Shown here one piece after another: positions 17,514 to 26,134 of a stretch of DNA of 64,000 nucleotides. The first letter of the stretch is position 1. Each line of letters opens with the position of its first letter. This DNA comes from Intrasporangiaceae bacterium URHB0013 (lineage in GTDB: Bacteria; Actinomycetota; Actinomycetes; Actinomycetales; Dermatophilaceae): assembly GCA_000620545.1 (NCBI GenBank), contig KK211150.1, positions 227,105 through 291,104 on the forward strand, given 5' to 3'. Both the position numbers and the translations under genes were made by a program. A model generated the notes under the pieces. That model made no database searches and had not been told where the DNA came from. It was given only the letters and a program-made list of their open reading frames with translations.

Positions 17514-19363
17514 CACTCCTCGACGTCCGCGATCTCAGCGTCCGCTACGAGCCCAAGGCCTCCCGTCCCCTCGACGCCGTCCAAGGGGTCAGCTTCTCCA
17601 TCGAACCCGGTGAGTTCGTCGGTCTCATCGGGGAGTCCGGGTCGGGCAAGACGACGCTCGGCACCGCGCTCCTGCGGTTGCTGCAGCGCCCCGGTCGCAT
17701 CAGCGGCGGCTCGATCCAGTTCAACGGGACCGACATCACGGACCTTCAGGAGGACGAGCTGCGTGCACTGCGCTGGCGTGACCTCTCCACGGTCTTCCAG
17801 AGCAGCATGAACTCGCTCAATCCCGTCGTCCGGGTGGAGGCGCAGTTCCGTGACGCCATCGAGCAGCACTCGTCCCTTCGCGGTGAGGCGGTGACACGAC
17901 GCATCCGCGAGCTCTTCGACATGGTCATCATCGACCCGAAGTTCATGACCGCCTTCCCCCACGAGCTCTCCGGGGGCATGCGCCAGCGGGTCAACCTCGC
18001 GCTGGCGCTGGCACTCGACCCGAAGTTCATCCTGCTCGACGAGCCCACCACCGGGCTCGATGTCGTGGTGCAGCACTCGATCCTCGAGAACGTCCGACGG
18101 CTCCAGGCCGAGCAGGGCTTCGCGGTCCTCTTCATCAGCCACGACATCGGCACCGTGCTCGACCTCTCGGACCGCATCCTCGTCATGTATGCCGGTCGCA
18201 TCGTCGAGGACCAGAGCGCCGGAGCGCTGCTGCGCGAACCCCTGCACCCGTACACCAAGGGGTTGCTCGGGTCGTACGGTGACCCGCGCGACGAGACCGT
18301 CAAGATCACCTACGTCCCCGGCCGGCCGCCGGACCTCAGCCGCACCATGGTCGGGTGCAGGTTCGCCCCGCGGTGCCCCGAGCGGATCCAGGTGTGCCTC
18401 GAGCACGACCCGCCGCTCGTACCGCTCAACGGTGGCCGGGTGGCGTGCCACGTCGCCGTGCTGCAGCGGGGAGAGGACGGCGCCGAGAACTTCGGCGAGC
18501 CGAAGCGCGGCTTCGAGGGGCCACAGTTCGTCAAGACCGCGGACGAGTCCCGGAGCGCCCTGGCGGGCGAGGTCGTCCTCTCGGTGGAGAACGTCTCGAA
18601 GGTCTTCGAGCAGCGTCGCGGCTTCACGGTCACACGCACGGAGGCCGTCAGCAACGTCAGCTTCGAGCTGCGCCGGGGCGAGGTGACGGCGCTCGTGGGT
18701 CAGAGCGGCAGCGGCAAGTCGACCCTCGCCAAGATGATCACCGGGGTCGAGACCCCCACCGAGGGCCGCATCGTCTTCCACGGCCCGGACGGCGACAAGC
18801 TCGTCTCGGGCTTCAAGGGACGCGCGTTGCGGGCCTACCGCAGTGACGTCCAGATGGTCTTCCAGGACCCGTACAGCTCGATCAACCCTGCCAAGCGACT
18901 CGGCTACGTCCTGTCCCGTCCGCTCGTCAACTACCAGGGCCTCAAGGGCGAGGAGCTGCGCGAACGGGTCAAGGAGCTGCTGGAGCGGGTCGCGCTCACG
19001 CCGGCCGAGCGGTTCATCAACCGCTACGGCTACGAGCTGTCAGGTGGCCAGCGCCAGCGCGTCATCATCGCGAAGGCCCTCGCCGTCGAGCCCGAGATCA
19101 TCGTCGCCGACGAGCCGATCTCCAGCCTCGACGTGTCGATCCGCGCGGAGATCCTCGAGCTGCTCAACGATCTGGTGAAGGAGAACGACGTCGGCATCCT
19201 CTACATCACGCACGACCTCCTGAGCGCCCGGATGCTCTCCGACGAGGTCATCGTGCTCAACGGGGGCAAGGTCGTCGAGAAGGGAGCGACCCTCGGTGTC
19301 ATCCGTGACCCCAAGGACGACTACACGCGCAGCCTCCTCGACGCGATTCCCAACCCGTTCTGA
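17510..19363 (+). CDS. Fused tandem ABC ATPase (DppD-DppF type)
   Basis: 617 residues carrying two complete nucleotide-binding domains in one chain. Domain 1: Walker A GESGSGKTT from residue 41 and signature LSGGMRQRV. Domain 2: Walker A GQSGSGKST from residue 397 and signature LSGGQRQRV, with DEPISSLDVS. Between them is the oligopeptide/dipeptide-type C-terminal Cys-rich segment (GCRFAPRCPERIQVC). The ATG at 17510 overlaps the permease stop and gives a proper N-terminus; longer in-frame extensions would read through the permease. In most relatives DppD and DppF are separate genes, so this is a gene fusion. It powers the importer. Confidence 0.93.
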   Translation: MTLLDVRDLSVRYEPKASRPLDAVQGVSFSIEPGEFVGLIGESGSGKTTLGTALLRLLQRPGRISGGSIQFNGTDITDLQEDELRALRWRDLSTVFQSSMNSLNPVVRVEAQFRDAIEQHSSLRGEAVTRRIRELFDMVIIDPKFMTAFPHELSGGMRQRVNLALALALDPKFILLDEPTTGLDVVVQHSILENVRRLQAEQGFAVLFISHDIGTVLDLSDRILVMYAGRIVEDQSAGALLREPLHPYTKGLLGSYGDPRDETVKITYVPGRPPDLSRTMVGCRFAPRCPERIQVCLEHDPPLVPLNGGRVACHVAVLQRGEDGAENFGEPKRGFEGPQFVKTADESRSALAGEVVLSVENVSKVFEQRRGFTVTRTEAVSNVSFELRRGEVTALVGQSGSGKSTLAKMITGVETPTEGRIVFHGPDGDKLVSGFKGRALRAYRSDVQMVFQDPYSSINPAKRLGYVLSRPLVNYQGLKGEELRERVKELLERVALTPAERFINRYGYELSGGQRQRVIIAKALAVEPEIIVADEPISSLDVSIRAEILELLNDLVKENDVGILYITHDLLSARMLSDEVIVLNGGKVVEKGATLGVIRDPKDDYTRSLLDAIPNPF

Positions 19364-19382
19364 GGTGCCGCTTCAGACGTCG

Positions 19383-19423
19383 CGGCGGGGTGGTCCGGGA
19401 GGGAGCCCCGGACCACCCCGCCG
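19383..19423 (+). terminator. Strong GC-rich terminator hairpin after the importer operon
   Basis: A perfect 17-bp inverted repeat (19383-19399 with 19407-19423, 7-nt loop) begins 20 nt after the ATPase stop. It lacks a T-run but is by far the most stable simple hairpin I found, so it very likely separates the importer operon from the LacI gene. Confidence 0.75.
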
Positions 19424-19547
19424 TGGCTCGCCCAGCCCGCCGGATGGCATACGCCATCGGTGGTGGCGGCGGGCGCGACCGCGCTCGGCCTCGGCTTGTG
19501 GAGCGGGGCGGCGCCGTGCACAGTTGTCCCCGGAAGAGGGAGCCTGG

Positions 19548-20594
19548 GTGTCCACTGAGCACGATGACGCGCGACCGGTCACGATCTACACCGTGGCCGA
19601 GCGGGCCGGCGTGTCCATCGCCACGGTCTCGCGCGTGCTCAGCGGGTCGACCCCGGCGTCGGCGATGACCCGGCAGCGGGTGCTGCGGGCCGTCGAGGAC
19701 CTCGAGTACGTCCCGCTGCGAGCCGGTCGACCCGTCGACGTGCCGTCGCACGAGACACACGGGCTCGTCCTGCCGGGCCTGCGCGGGCCCTACTACTCCG
19801 AGCTGCTGTCGGGCTTCGAGTCGACGGCTGCCCGCGAGGGCCAGTCCGTCGTCGTCGTCGTGTGCGACGCGTCGAAGGACGCCGAGGCCTCGGTGCGCAA
19901 GATCCTCGGCCGGGTCGACGGCATCGTCATCGCCAACGACACCATCAGCGATGCCATGGTGCGCCAGATCGTGCGGACGACCCCGGCGGTGCTCGTCGCG
20001 CGCGACGCCATCGAGGGGTGCGACGCGGTGCAGGTCGAGAACTTCATCAGCTCGGCGGAGCTGACCCGGCACCTGCTCGAGCACGGCCGCACGCGGCTCC
20101 TCTTCGTCGGCGACCCGGACACCTCGCACGACGTCTCCGAGCGCTACCGCGGATTCCAGCACGCCCTCACCCGAACGCGAGGAGCCGAGGCCGCGCCGCC
20201 GATCCGGGTGCAGTACGAGGAGACCTCGGGCCGCCGGGTCATGGAGGCTCTGCGCGAGATCGAGGCTGCCGGGACCGAGATCGACGGGCTCGTCTGCGCC
20301 AACGACGAGCTCGCCGTCGCGACGATGGTGCTGCTCGGTCGCGATGGCCGGCGCGTGCCCGACGACGTCGCCGTGGTCGGCTTCGACGACATCATGACCT
20401 CGCGCTACCTCGCGCCCGGCCTCACCACGGTGCAGCAGCCGATGCGGGAGCTCGGGCGGTGGGCCGCGATCCGCCTCCACGAGCGCATCTCCGGGCGGAA
20501 GTTCGACGTACACCCCCAGGTGCTGCCCACCCGCATGGTCGTGCGCGGGTCCTGCGGCTGCGACTGGGACCAGACCGCCGTCGTCAGCGACTGA
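19548..20594 (+). CDS. LacI-family transcriptional regulator of the glucan locus
   Basis: 348 residues from a GTG at 19548; GGAAGAGGGA sits about seven bases upstream, which decides this start. N-terminal helix-turn-helix TIYTVAERAGVSIATVSRVL is textbook LacI, followed by a periplasmic-binding-protein-like sensor domain (VCANDELAVATMVLLGRDG and VVGFDDI motifs) and a Cys-containing C-terminus (RGSCGCDW). LacI proteins of this kind repress nearby sugar genes until an inducer sugar binds. It lies between the importer and the PF10091 glycosidase, so it most likely controls the whole 5.7-22 kb locus. Effector unknown; a sophorooligosaccharide or related sugar is inferred. Confidence 0.9.
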   Translation: MSTEHDDARPVTIYTVAERAGVSIATVSRVLSGSTPASAMTRQRVLRAVEDLEYVPLRAGRPVDVPSHETHGLVLPGLRGPYYSELLSGFESTAAREGQSVVVVVCDASKDAEASVRKILGRVDGIVIANDTISDAMVRQIVRTTPAVLVARDAIEGCDAVQVENFISSAELTRHLLEHGRTRLLFVGDPDTSHDVSERYRGFQHALTRTRGAEAAPPIRVQYEETSGRRVMEALREIEAAGTEIDGLVCANDELAVATMVLLGRDGRRVPDDVAVVGFDDIMTSRYLAPGLTTVQQPMRELGRWAAIRLHERISGRKFDVHPQVLPTRMVVRGSCGCDWDQTAVVSD

Positions 20595-20620
20595 CCCCGT
20601 TCGCACCGGGCTCGTCGCTG

Positions 20621-20647
20621 CGCTCACCGCGCTCACCGCGCTCACCC
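20621..20647. repeat. Short 9-bp tandem repeat, three copies
   Basis: CGCTCACCG occurs twice in tandem and a third time with one change in the gap after the LacI gene. A separate perfect hairpin with 8-bp arms (CCGAGCCC / GGGCTCGG) follows at 20689-20706, upstream of the next ribosome site. Confidence 0.6.
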
Positions 20648-20741
20648 GCGGGCCGCCCCACGGCTCGCTCCCTCGAACCGCACTCGGTCCGAGCCCTCGG
20701 GCTCGGTCCCCCGACATGTCACCCGACCGAAGGACTTCCGT

Positions 20742-22034
20742 ATGCCTGAACGCACACTCCTGCTCCGCTGGGCCGCCGACACGTGGCGCTCGTTCGAGGC
20801 CATGACCGACCCCGAGACCGGCCTGCCGACCGACAGCATCGCCGCCTCCCTGGATCCCACGACGCGCAGCGGCTACACGTCACCGACGAACATGGGCGGG
20901 CTGCTCTGGTGCACGGTCGCCGCGCGCGACCTCGGTCTCCTCGACGCCGGCGCGGCGCACGACCGGTTGGCCCTGCTGCTCACCACCCTGGCCCGGATGG
21001 AGGTTCACGACGAGTCCGGGATGTTCTTCAACTGGTACGACGACCGCTCGGGCGCACTGCTGCGGCGGATGCCGGACAGCGGTCACGAGATCCACCAGTT
21101 CCTCTCGAGCGTCGACAACGGCTGGCTCGCGGCAGGCCTCATGGTGACCGCGGCGGCCGAGCCCCGTCTGGAGGCAGAGGCCCGGGCGGTGCTCAGCCGG
21201 ATGGACTTCGGGGTCTTCCACGACGCCGCTGCCGGACCTGACGGACCCGGTGGGCGGCTGACCGGCGGCTTCTGGGTCGACGATCCGGGCCAGCCGACCC
21301 GTCGGGCCGCCTTCGTGCCCGGGCACTCCGAGGTGCTGCACACGACGCACCACTACGACCTGCTCGACTCCGAGCCACGCATCGCGAGCTACGTCGGGAT
21401 CGCTCACGGCCAGATCCCGCCGGAGCACTACGCCTCGCTGGACACCCCGCTGCGCCACTACCACGGACGCGACGTCGTGCCGACCTTCGGCGGGTCCATG
21501 TTCGAGGCCCTGATGCCGACGATCTTCGTGCCCGAGGCCGCGTGGGCGCCCGAGACCTGGGGCGTCAACGAGGCGCGCACCGTCGCGCTCCAGCGGGAGT
21601 ATGCCCTCGACGAGAAGGGATACGGCTACTGGGGCTTCAGCCCGTCGGCCTGCCCCGGCGAGGGCTACTCGGTCTTCGGCGTCCCGCCCATCGCGTGGGT
21701 GGCCGACGGCTACCCGAGCGAGCGTGACGGCGAGGTCGTCGTCACGCCGCACGCCACGGCGATGGCGCTCATGGTCGAGCCCGACACGGCCGCCGACAAC
21801 CTCGCGCGCATCGAGCGTGACCTCGGCGCCTACGGCCCGGGCGGCTTCATCGACGCCGTCGACACGCGGACCGGCAGGAATGCCGGACGCCACCTCTCGC
21901 TCGACCAGTCGATGGTGCTCGGCGCCCTGGCCAACGTGCTCGCCGACGGCTGCCTCCGCCGCTGGTTCTGCACACCGACGGTGGAGGCGGTGCTGCGTCC
22001 CGTCGTCGCCGCACGGCAGATGCCCCTGACCTGA
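20742..22034 (+). CDS. PF10091 glucoamylase-like protein (GH144/GH189-type beta-1,2-glucan enzyme)
   Basis: 430 residues; GAAGGA seven bases before the ATG. The sequence has the motifs of the 'glycoamylase' family that includes endo-beta-1,2-glucanases and the middle domain of cyclic beta-1,2-glucan synthase: TSPTNMGGLLW, FGGSMFEALMPTIF, YGYWGFSPS, DGYPSERDGEVVVTPHATA, and YGPGGFIDAVD. In place of the usual MAHHQGM stretch it has HLSLDQSMVLGALANVL. No signal peptide is visible, so it probably acts inside the cell on imported oligosaccharides or is released otherwise. Its position beside a GH94 phosphorylase, GH3, importer and LacI is a strong context clue for beta-1,2-glucan breakdown. Confidence 0.82.
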   Translation: MPERTLLLRWAADTWRSFEAMTDPETGLPTDSIAASLDPTTRSGYTSPTNMGGLLWCTVAARDLGLLDAGAAHDRLALLLTTLARMEVHDESGMFFNWYDDRSGALLRRMPDSGHEIHQFLSSVDNGWLAAGLMVTAAAEPRLEAEARAVLSRMDFGVFHDAAAGPDGPGGRLTGGFWVDDPGQPTRRAAFVPGHSEVLHTTHHYDLLDSEPRIASYVGIAHGQIPPEHYASLDTPLRHYHGRDVVPTFGGSMFEALMPTIFVPEAAWAPETWGVNEARTVALQREYALDEKGYGYWGFSPSACPGEGYSVFGVPPIAWVADGYPSERDGEVVVTPHATAMALMVEPDTAADNLARIERDLGAYGPGGFIDAVDTRTGRNAGRHLSLDQSMVLGALANVLADGCLRRWFCTPTVEAVLRPVVAARQMPLT

Positions 22035-22120
22035 CGCCGCACTCCGGAGGTCGAGTGGAGGGCCCACGACGACCGGTCCCGGTGGCCGTACGCTGGTGGG
22101 GTCAGAACGCGCGAGAGGCG

Positions 22121-22606
22121 GTGTCGAGCGTGTCGCAGTGGCGGGAGCAGTGGTCGGAGCAGGAGTGGTCCACGCTCCGGCTCGCCCCCGTCTGGGTCCT
22201 GAGCGCCCTTGCCGGTCGCGTCCGGTTCGACGACGACGAGCGCAGTGCCTTCTGGGACGCCGTCACGGACGCGGCCCTGCGCAGCACGGGTCCGGGCCGC
22301 GAGCTGCTCGGCACCGCGGCGGCCGAGAGGCGTTGGCTCTTCGACGAGTTCGAGCTCGACGGGCGCCCCGTCGTGTCCGGGCTGCTGTCCGTGACCCGCC
22401 TGCTCGAGCGGATGGCCCCCGACACCCGCGACGACGTGCGCGCCAGCATCCTGCGCGTCGGTGCAGCGGTGGCCCGCGCCCGAGGACACTTCGGCCGGCG
22501 CATGACGATCCAGGACGAGCAGATCCTCCTGCTCGTCGAGCAGCTGCTCCAGACCGCTCCCGAGACCTCAAGCGACAACCCGCTCAACTCGCGCGCCGCC
22601 ATCTGA
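22121..22606 (+). CDS. Conserved-looking protein of unknown function
   Basis: About 161 residues from a GTG at 22121 (GTG 22130 is an alternative; GAGAGG lies at 22113-22118). I do not recognise a family. It is a soluble, acidic, mostly helical protein with Trp-rich start (SQWREQWSEQEW), a central LLGTAAAERRWLFDEFELDG segment and a final helix DEQILLLVEQLLQTAPET. A tacgct -10-like element lies near 22089, about 30 bases upstream. It follows the PF10091 gene but the 86-nt gap and its own promoter-like signal argue against a shared operon. Confidence 0.6.
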   Translation: MSSVSQWREQWSEQEWSTLRLAPVWVLSALAGRVRFDDDERSAFWDAVTDAALRSTGPGRELLGTAAAERRWLFDEFELDGRPVVSGLLSVTRLLERMAPDTRDDVRASILRVGAAVARARGHFGRRMTIQDEQILLLVEQLLQTAPETSSDNPLNSRAAI

Positions 22607-22768
22607 GCCCGAAGCCATCGGTCACGCGGTTGCCCGGAGGACGCCGGCATACCGAGGTTCGGGGCAGGCGATCGGAGGGTGGGCGTCGCGACGCTGCGCG
22701 GCATCCATCGAGCCGTCGTCGACGCGTCACCGAGGTCGTATGCCGTGTGGCGCGGCCGGTTGCCCCCG

Positions 22769-23167
22769 TCAGCGCTGGCGGCGGAGGTGGCCGGGGGCCG
22801 GCATCCGTCGCACCTCGACGCTCCAGAACCGGATGACGAGCGGGTAGGCCGGCACGAGGGTGAGCCGGTGCTCGAACCCGCCGTCCGGCGTGGGCAGGAC
22901 TCGGGACCGCCCGACCTCGGCAGCGGCCGCGACGGCGCGGTCGAGGTCGCGCCGGTTCGTGTGGAGCACGACGGCGCCGACGTAGGTGGCCGTCGCGAGC
23001 TCCAGGCCACGGTCGGTGTCACCGGCGAGGAGGGTCCACGTGAAGGAGTCCCCGGCGATCGACCAGTCCTGCACCTGCGCGCCGACGAGGTCCAGCGCGG
23101 CGAGGTCACGGACGTCGGCGGGGAGGTCGTCGGGGAGCTCTGCGCGTGGGTCGGTCACGTCCACCAT
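22769..23167 (-). CDS. Small protein of unknown function
   Basis: 132 residues, no membrane segment or signal peptide. It is beta-rich with regularly spaced hydrophobics (DWSIAGDSFTWTLLAGD, ATYVGAVVLHTNRRDLD) and a basic C-terminus. No family is recognised. It lies 25 nt upstream of, and on the same strand as, nothing else: the kinase gene ends at 23193 just before its start, so the two may share a transcript from the kinase promoter. The gap 22607-22768 between it and the opposing gene holds one GGCATAC motif and no clear gene. Confidence 0.6.
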   Translation of the reverse strand: MVDVTDPRAELPDDLPADVRDLAALDLVGAQVQDWSIAGDSFTWTLLAGDTDRGLELATATYVGAVVLHTNRRDLDRAVAAAAEVGRSRVLPTPDGGFEHRLTLVPAYPLVIRFWSVEVRRMPAPGHLRRQR

Positions 23168-23192
23168 CGTGCCCGCTGGGGGCTGGTTGCTC

Positions 23193-24314
23193 TCAGTCGA
23201 GGTCCTGCACGTCGGCGCGCTTGGCGATGGTCGCGGTCGCGCGACGGCAGGCCATGACGGGCACGCGTGGCACGATCTCGTCGAGGAAGCCGAACCGGCG
23301 TCGGAGGGAGCGGTGGTACGCGTCGCCGCTCGTGTCCGAGACGAGCGCGGTCCACCAGTCGGCGAGGTCGCCCCAGCCGGGTGCCGCGAGCGAGCCGCCG
23401 TACTGCTGGAGCGCCAACCCCGCGCAGAGGCTCGCGAAGGTCATCCGCTGCTCGAGCGGCCACTCCGCGAGGGTGCCGACGAGCAGGGCGGCCCCGAAGA
23501 CATCGCCGGCCCCGGTCGGGTCCACCTCGTGCACGCGGAGCGACGGGACGCGCGCCTCCTCACCGGTGCGGGCGTCGATCCCCAGCGCGCCGTCGGCCCC
23601 GTCGGTGACGATCGCGACGGGCACCCGGTCGGCGAGCGCGTAGACGGCCTCGACCGGCGACCCCGTGCCGGTGTAGGCCATCGCCTCGACGGCGTTCGGC
23701 ATGAAGACGTCGCAGCGGTCGAGCCGTTCGAGCACGTGCGGCGACCACTGCTCCTTGGGGTCCCAGCCGACGTCGGCGAAGACGAGCGCACCGCCGTCGC
23801 GGGCCCGGTCGACCCACGTCGGGCCGCTCGCACCGAAGACCTCGTCCTCGCCGAGGTCGACCATGACGGCGCGCGACCGTGGGGGCGTCCCGACGAGCTC
23901 GCCCGCCGGGACGGGTGAGGGGTGCCCGTGCGAGACCATGCTGCGGTCGCGGTCGACCGACATCGAGACGGTGACGGGACTGTGCCAGTCGGCGAAGCGG
24001 CGGCTCCGGGCGAGGTCGATGCCCTCCTGCTCCTCCAGGGTGCGCCAGCAGAAGTCGCCGTAGTCGTCGTCGCTGAACGCGGCCGCGAGGCCGGTGCGCA
24101 ACCCGAGGCGCCGGGTGGCGACGGCGAGGTTGGCGATGCCGCCCGGGCACGAGGCGAGCCCCTCGGCCCACACCTCGGTGCCCGGCTTGGGTGCGCTGGG
24201 CAGCCCGGCGAAGATCATGTCGAGGAAGACGGTGCCCCAGACGAACACGTCGAGCGGTGGCTCGTTGTCCGTGCGACGTGACGCGAGCGGGTCGAACGTG
24301 TGGTTGGGGGGCAC
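23193..24314 (-). CDS. PfkB-family carbohydrate kinase
   Basis: About 373 residues. PfkB hallmarks are clear: the N-terminal GG pair region (ASCPGGIANLAVATRRLG) and the anion-hole/catalytic motif DPTGAGDVFGAAL near residue 265. The enzyme phosphorylates a sugar or nucleoside with ATP in the cytoplasm. The start is uncertain: GTG at 24314 or 24332 are possible and neither has a strong ribosome site; an ATG in the coding frame before the DVFVWGTVFLD strand is not seen. It is divergent from a GH4 glycosidase, so its product may be the phosphorylated sugar that GH4 enzymes act on. Confidence 0.88.
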   Translation of the reverse strand: MPPNHTFDPLASRRTDNEPPLDVFVWGTVFLDMIFAGLPSAPKPGTEVWAEGLASCPGGIANLAVATRRLGLRTGLAAAFSDDDYGDFCWRTLEEQEGIDLARSRRFADWHSPVTVSMSVDRDRSMVSHGHPSPVPAGELVGTPPRSRAVMVDLGEDEVFGASGPTWVDRARDGGALVFADVGWDPKEQWSPHVLERLDRCDVFMPNAVEAMAYTGTGSPVEAVYALADRVPVAIVTDGADGALGIDARTGEEARVPSLRVHEVDPTGAGDVFGAALLVGTLAEWPLEQRMTFASLCAGLALQQYGGSLAAPGWGDLADWWTALVSDTSGDAYHRSLRRRFGFLDEIVPRVPVMACRRATATIAKRADVQDLD

Positions 24315-24468
24315 GTTCCCATGATCGCGCACGCTCGTGCGCGACTCGCGGCGTTTCCGCCGACGTGTGCTCGTCGGCCGCTCCCCGGGCCCGGTCGAGC
24401 CAGGGTGCCCGGTTCCGGCCGACTGCCTTGGTGCTGTGGCCTTGGTACGGTCCGAGGGTGGTGCTGCC

Positions 24469-25830
24469 ATGAAGCTGGTCATCCTCGGCGGGGGCGGCTT
24501 CCGCGTGCCCCTCGTCCACGGGGCGCTGCTGCGCGACACCGCGGACCGTCGCGTCACCGAGGTCGTGCTGCACGACACCGACCGCGCCCGGCTCGACGTC
24601 ATGCGCAGGGTCCTGGCCGCGCAGGCCGCGCTGCACCCCACGGCAGCGGTGGCGCCGCCCACGGTCTCGGCCACGACCGACCTCGACGCGGCGCTCGCGG
24701 GTGCCGACTTCGTCTTCTCGGCCATGCGGGTCGGTGGGCTCGAGGGTCGCACCGCGGACGAGCGGATCGCTCTCGACCTCGGCCTCCTCGGGCAGGAGAC
24801 CACAGGACCCGGCGGCGTCGGCTACGGCCTGCGCACCGTCCCGGTCGTGCTCGACGTCGCGCGACGGGTCCGCCGTCTGGCGCCCGACGCGTGGGTCATC
24901 AACTTCACCAACCCGGCCGGCCTCGTGACGCAGGCCATGCAGTCGGTCCTCGGCGACCGCGTCGTCGGCATCTGCGACTCCCCGCTCGGACTCGCCAAGC
25001 GGGCCGCGGGCGCGCTGGGCCACGATCTCGACGACCTCGAGATCGACTACGCCGGACTGAACCACCTCGGGTGGCTCACGGCGCTCCGGCGGGGCGGGCG
25101 CGACCTGCTCCCGGACCTGCTCGCCGACGAGGCGACGCTCGGTGCCCTCGAGGAGGGTCACCTCTTCGGCACGGGGTGGCTGCGGTCGCTGGGGTCGCTG
25201 CCCAACGAGTACCTCTTCTACTACTACTTCACCCGTGACGCGATCGCCCAGATCACGCGGGCGCCGCAGACGCGGGGCGAGTACCTCGTCGGTCAGCAGG
25301 CGGAGTTCTACGACGGTGTCGCCGGCGCGCCCGAGGAGGCCTGGCAGCGCTGGGACGCCGTGCGCCGCGACCGCAACGCGACCTACATGCAGGAGACCCG
25401 CGAGGGCGACGATGGCGGCTCCCACGAGCGGGCCGAGGCCGACGTCGAGGGCGGCGGCTACGAGGGAGTGGCGCTCGCGCTCATGGCCGCGATCGCCCGT
25501 GACGAGCCGGCCCGCCTCATCCTCAACGTCCGCAACGGCGGTGCCGTCCTGGGTCTGCCCGCCGATGCGGTCGTCGAGGTGCCATGCCGGGTCGACGCCA
25601 CCGGGCCCGTGCCGGTCGCCGTGAGCCCGCTCCCGGGCCATGCGCTCGGGCTCGCGCAGCAGGTCAAGGCAGTCGACGAGCTCGTCATCCGCGCTGCCAT
25701 CGAGCAGTCGAGATCCCTTGCGCTGCAGGCGTTCGCGCTCCACCCGCTCGTCGACTCGGTCACGGTCGCGCGCGAGCTCCTGACGGCATACGCCAGGCGT
25801 CTCCCCGAGCACTACGAAGGCTTGGCGTAG
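24469..25830 (+). CDS. Glycoside hydrolase family 4 (6-phospho-beta-glucosidase-like)
   Basis: 453 residues, the normal family length. NAD-binding N-terminus [13 protein letters not shown], then [24 protein letters not shown] and [13 protein letters not shown], the metal- and phosphate-site regions of GH4. The family uses an NAD+ and Mn2+ redox mechanism, usually on 6-phosphoglycosides. No PTS gene is in the window, so the substrate would have to be phosphorylated by a kinase such as the divergent PfkB protein, or the enzyme may use an unphosphorylated sugar. ATG at 24469; a tacggt -10-like element lies near 24445, about 20 nt upstream. Confidence 0.9.
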   Translation: MKLVILGGGGFRVPLVHGALLRDTADRRVTEVVLHDTDRARLDVMRRVLAAQAALHPTAAVAPPTVSATTDLDAALAGADFVFSAMRVGGLEGRTADERIALDLGLLGQETTGPGGVGYGLRTVPVVLDVARRVRRLAPDAWVINFTNPAGLVTQAMQSVLGDRVVGICDSPLGLAKRAAGALGHDLDDLEIDYAGLNHLGWLTALRRGGRDLLPDLLADEATLGALEEGHLFGTGWLRSLGSLPNEYLFYYYFTRDAIAQITRAPQTRGEYLVGQQAEFYDGVAGAPEEAWQRWDAVRRDRNATYMQETREGDDGGSHERAEADVEGGGYEGVALALMAAIARDEPARLILNVRNGGAVLGLPADAVVEVPCRVDATGPVPVAVSPLPGHALGLAQQVKAVDELVIRAAIEQSRSLALQAFALHPLVDSVTVARELLTAYARRLPEHYEGLA

Positions 25831-26134
25831 ACGCCCGTCGACGCGCCCGTCAGCCGGACGTGACGGTGACCGACACGACGGTGACCCGCTTGCCCGACTC
25901 GCCCGGGCCCGCCACCTCCAGAGCCACGTCGCGGCGGAGGTGTCGAGCCGGCGAGTGCCCTGCTGCACGCCCGGTCCGAGCCGGCCGACGCGACGGAACG
26001 TGCGCGGAGCGGCGGCGGGACGGTGCCCGGCCGGTGCTCCGCCGGGTCCGATGGCGGCACGTGCCGGCAGCGCGCCGTGTCGCCATCGCGCCGACGGTGA
26101 CCGAAACGAGGGGCGCGTGCGGCAGGATCGGAGC
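25831..26134. other. 304-bp gap with no supported gene
   Basis: No convincing gene is seen. The minus strand has a stretch ending at 25850 whose last 25 or so codons look protein-like ([15 protein letters not shown] then a Val/Thr-rich strand), but the reading frame upstream turns Arg/Pro-rich and has no plausible start, so it may be a gene remnant or chance. The right end should hold the promoter of the oxoprolinase genes; I see no clear -35/-10 pair. Confidence 0.5.

Noticed and set aside
24469..25830. Part of a PTS sugar system
   Set aside because: No EII, HPr or EI gene is seen anywhere in the window.
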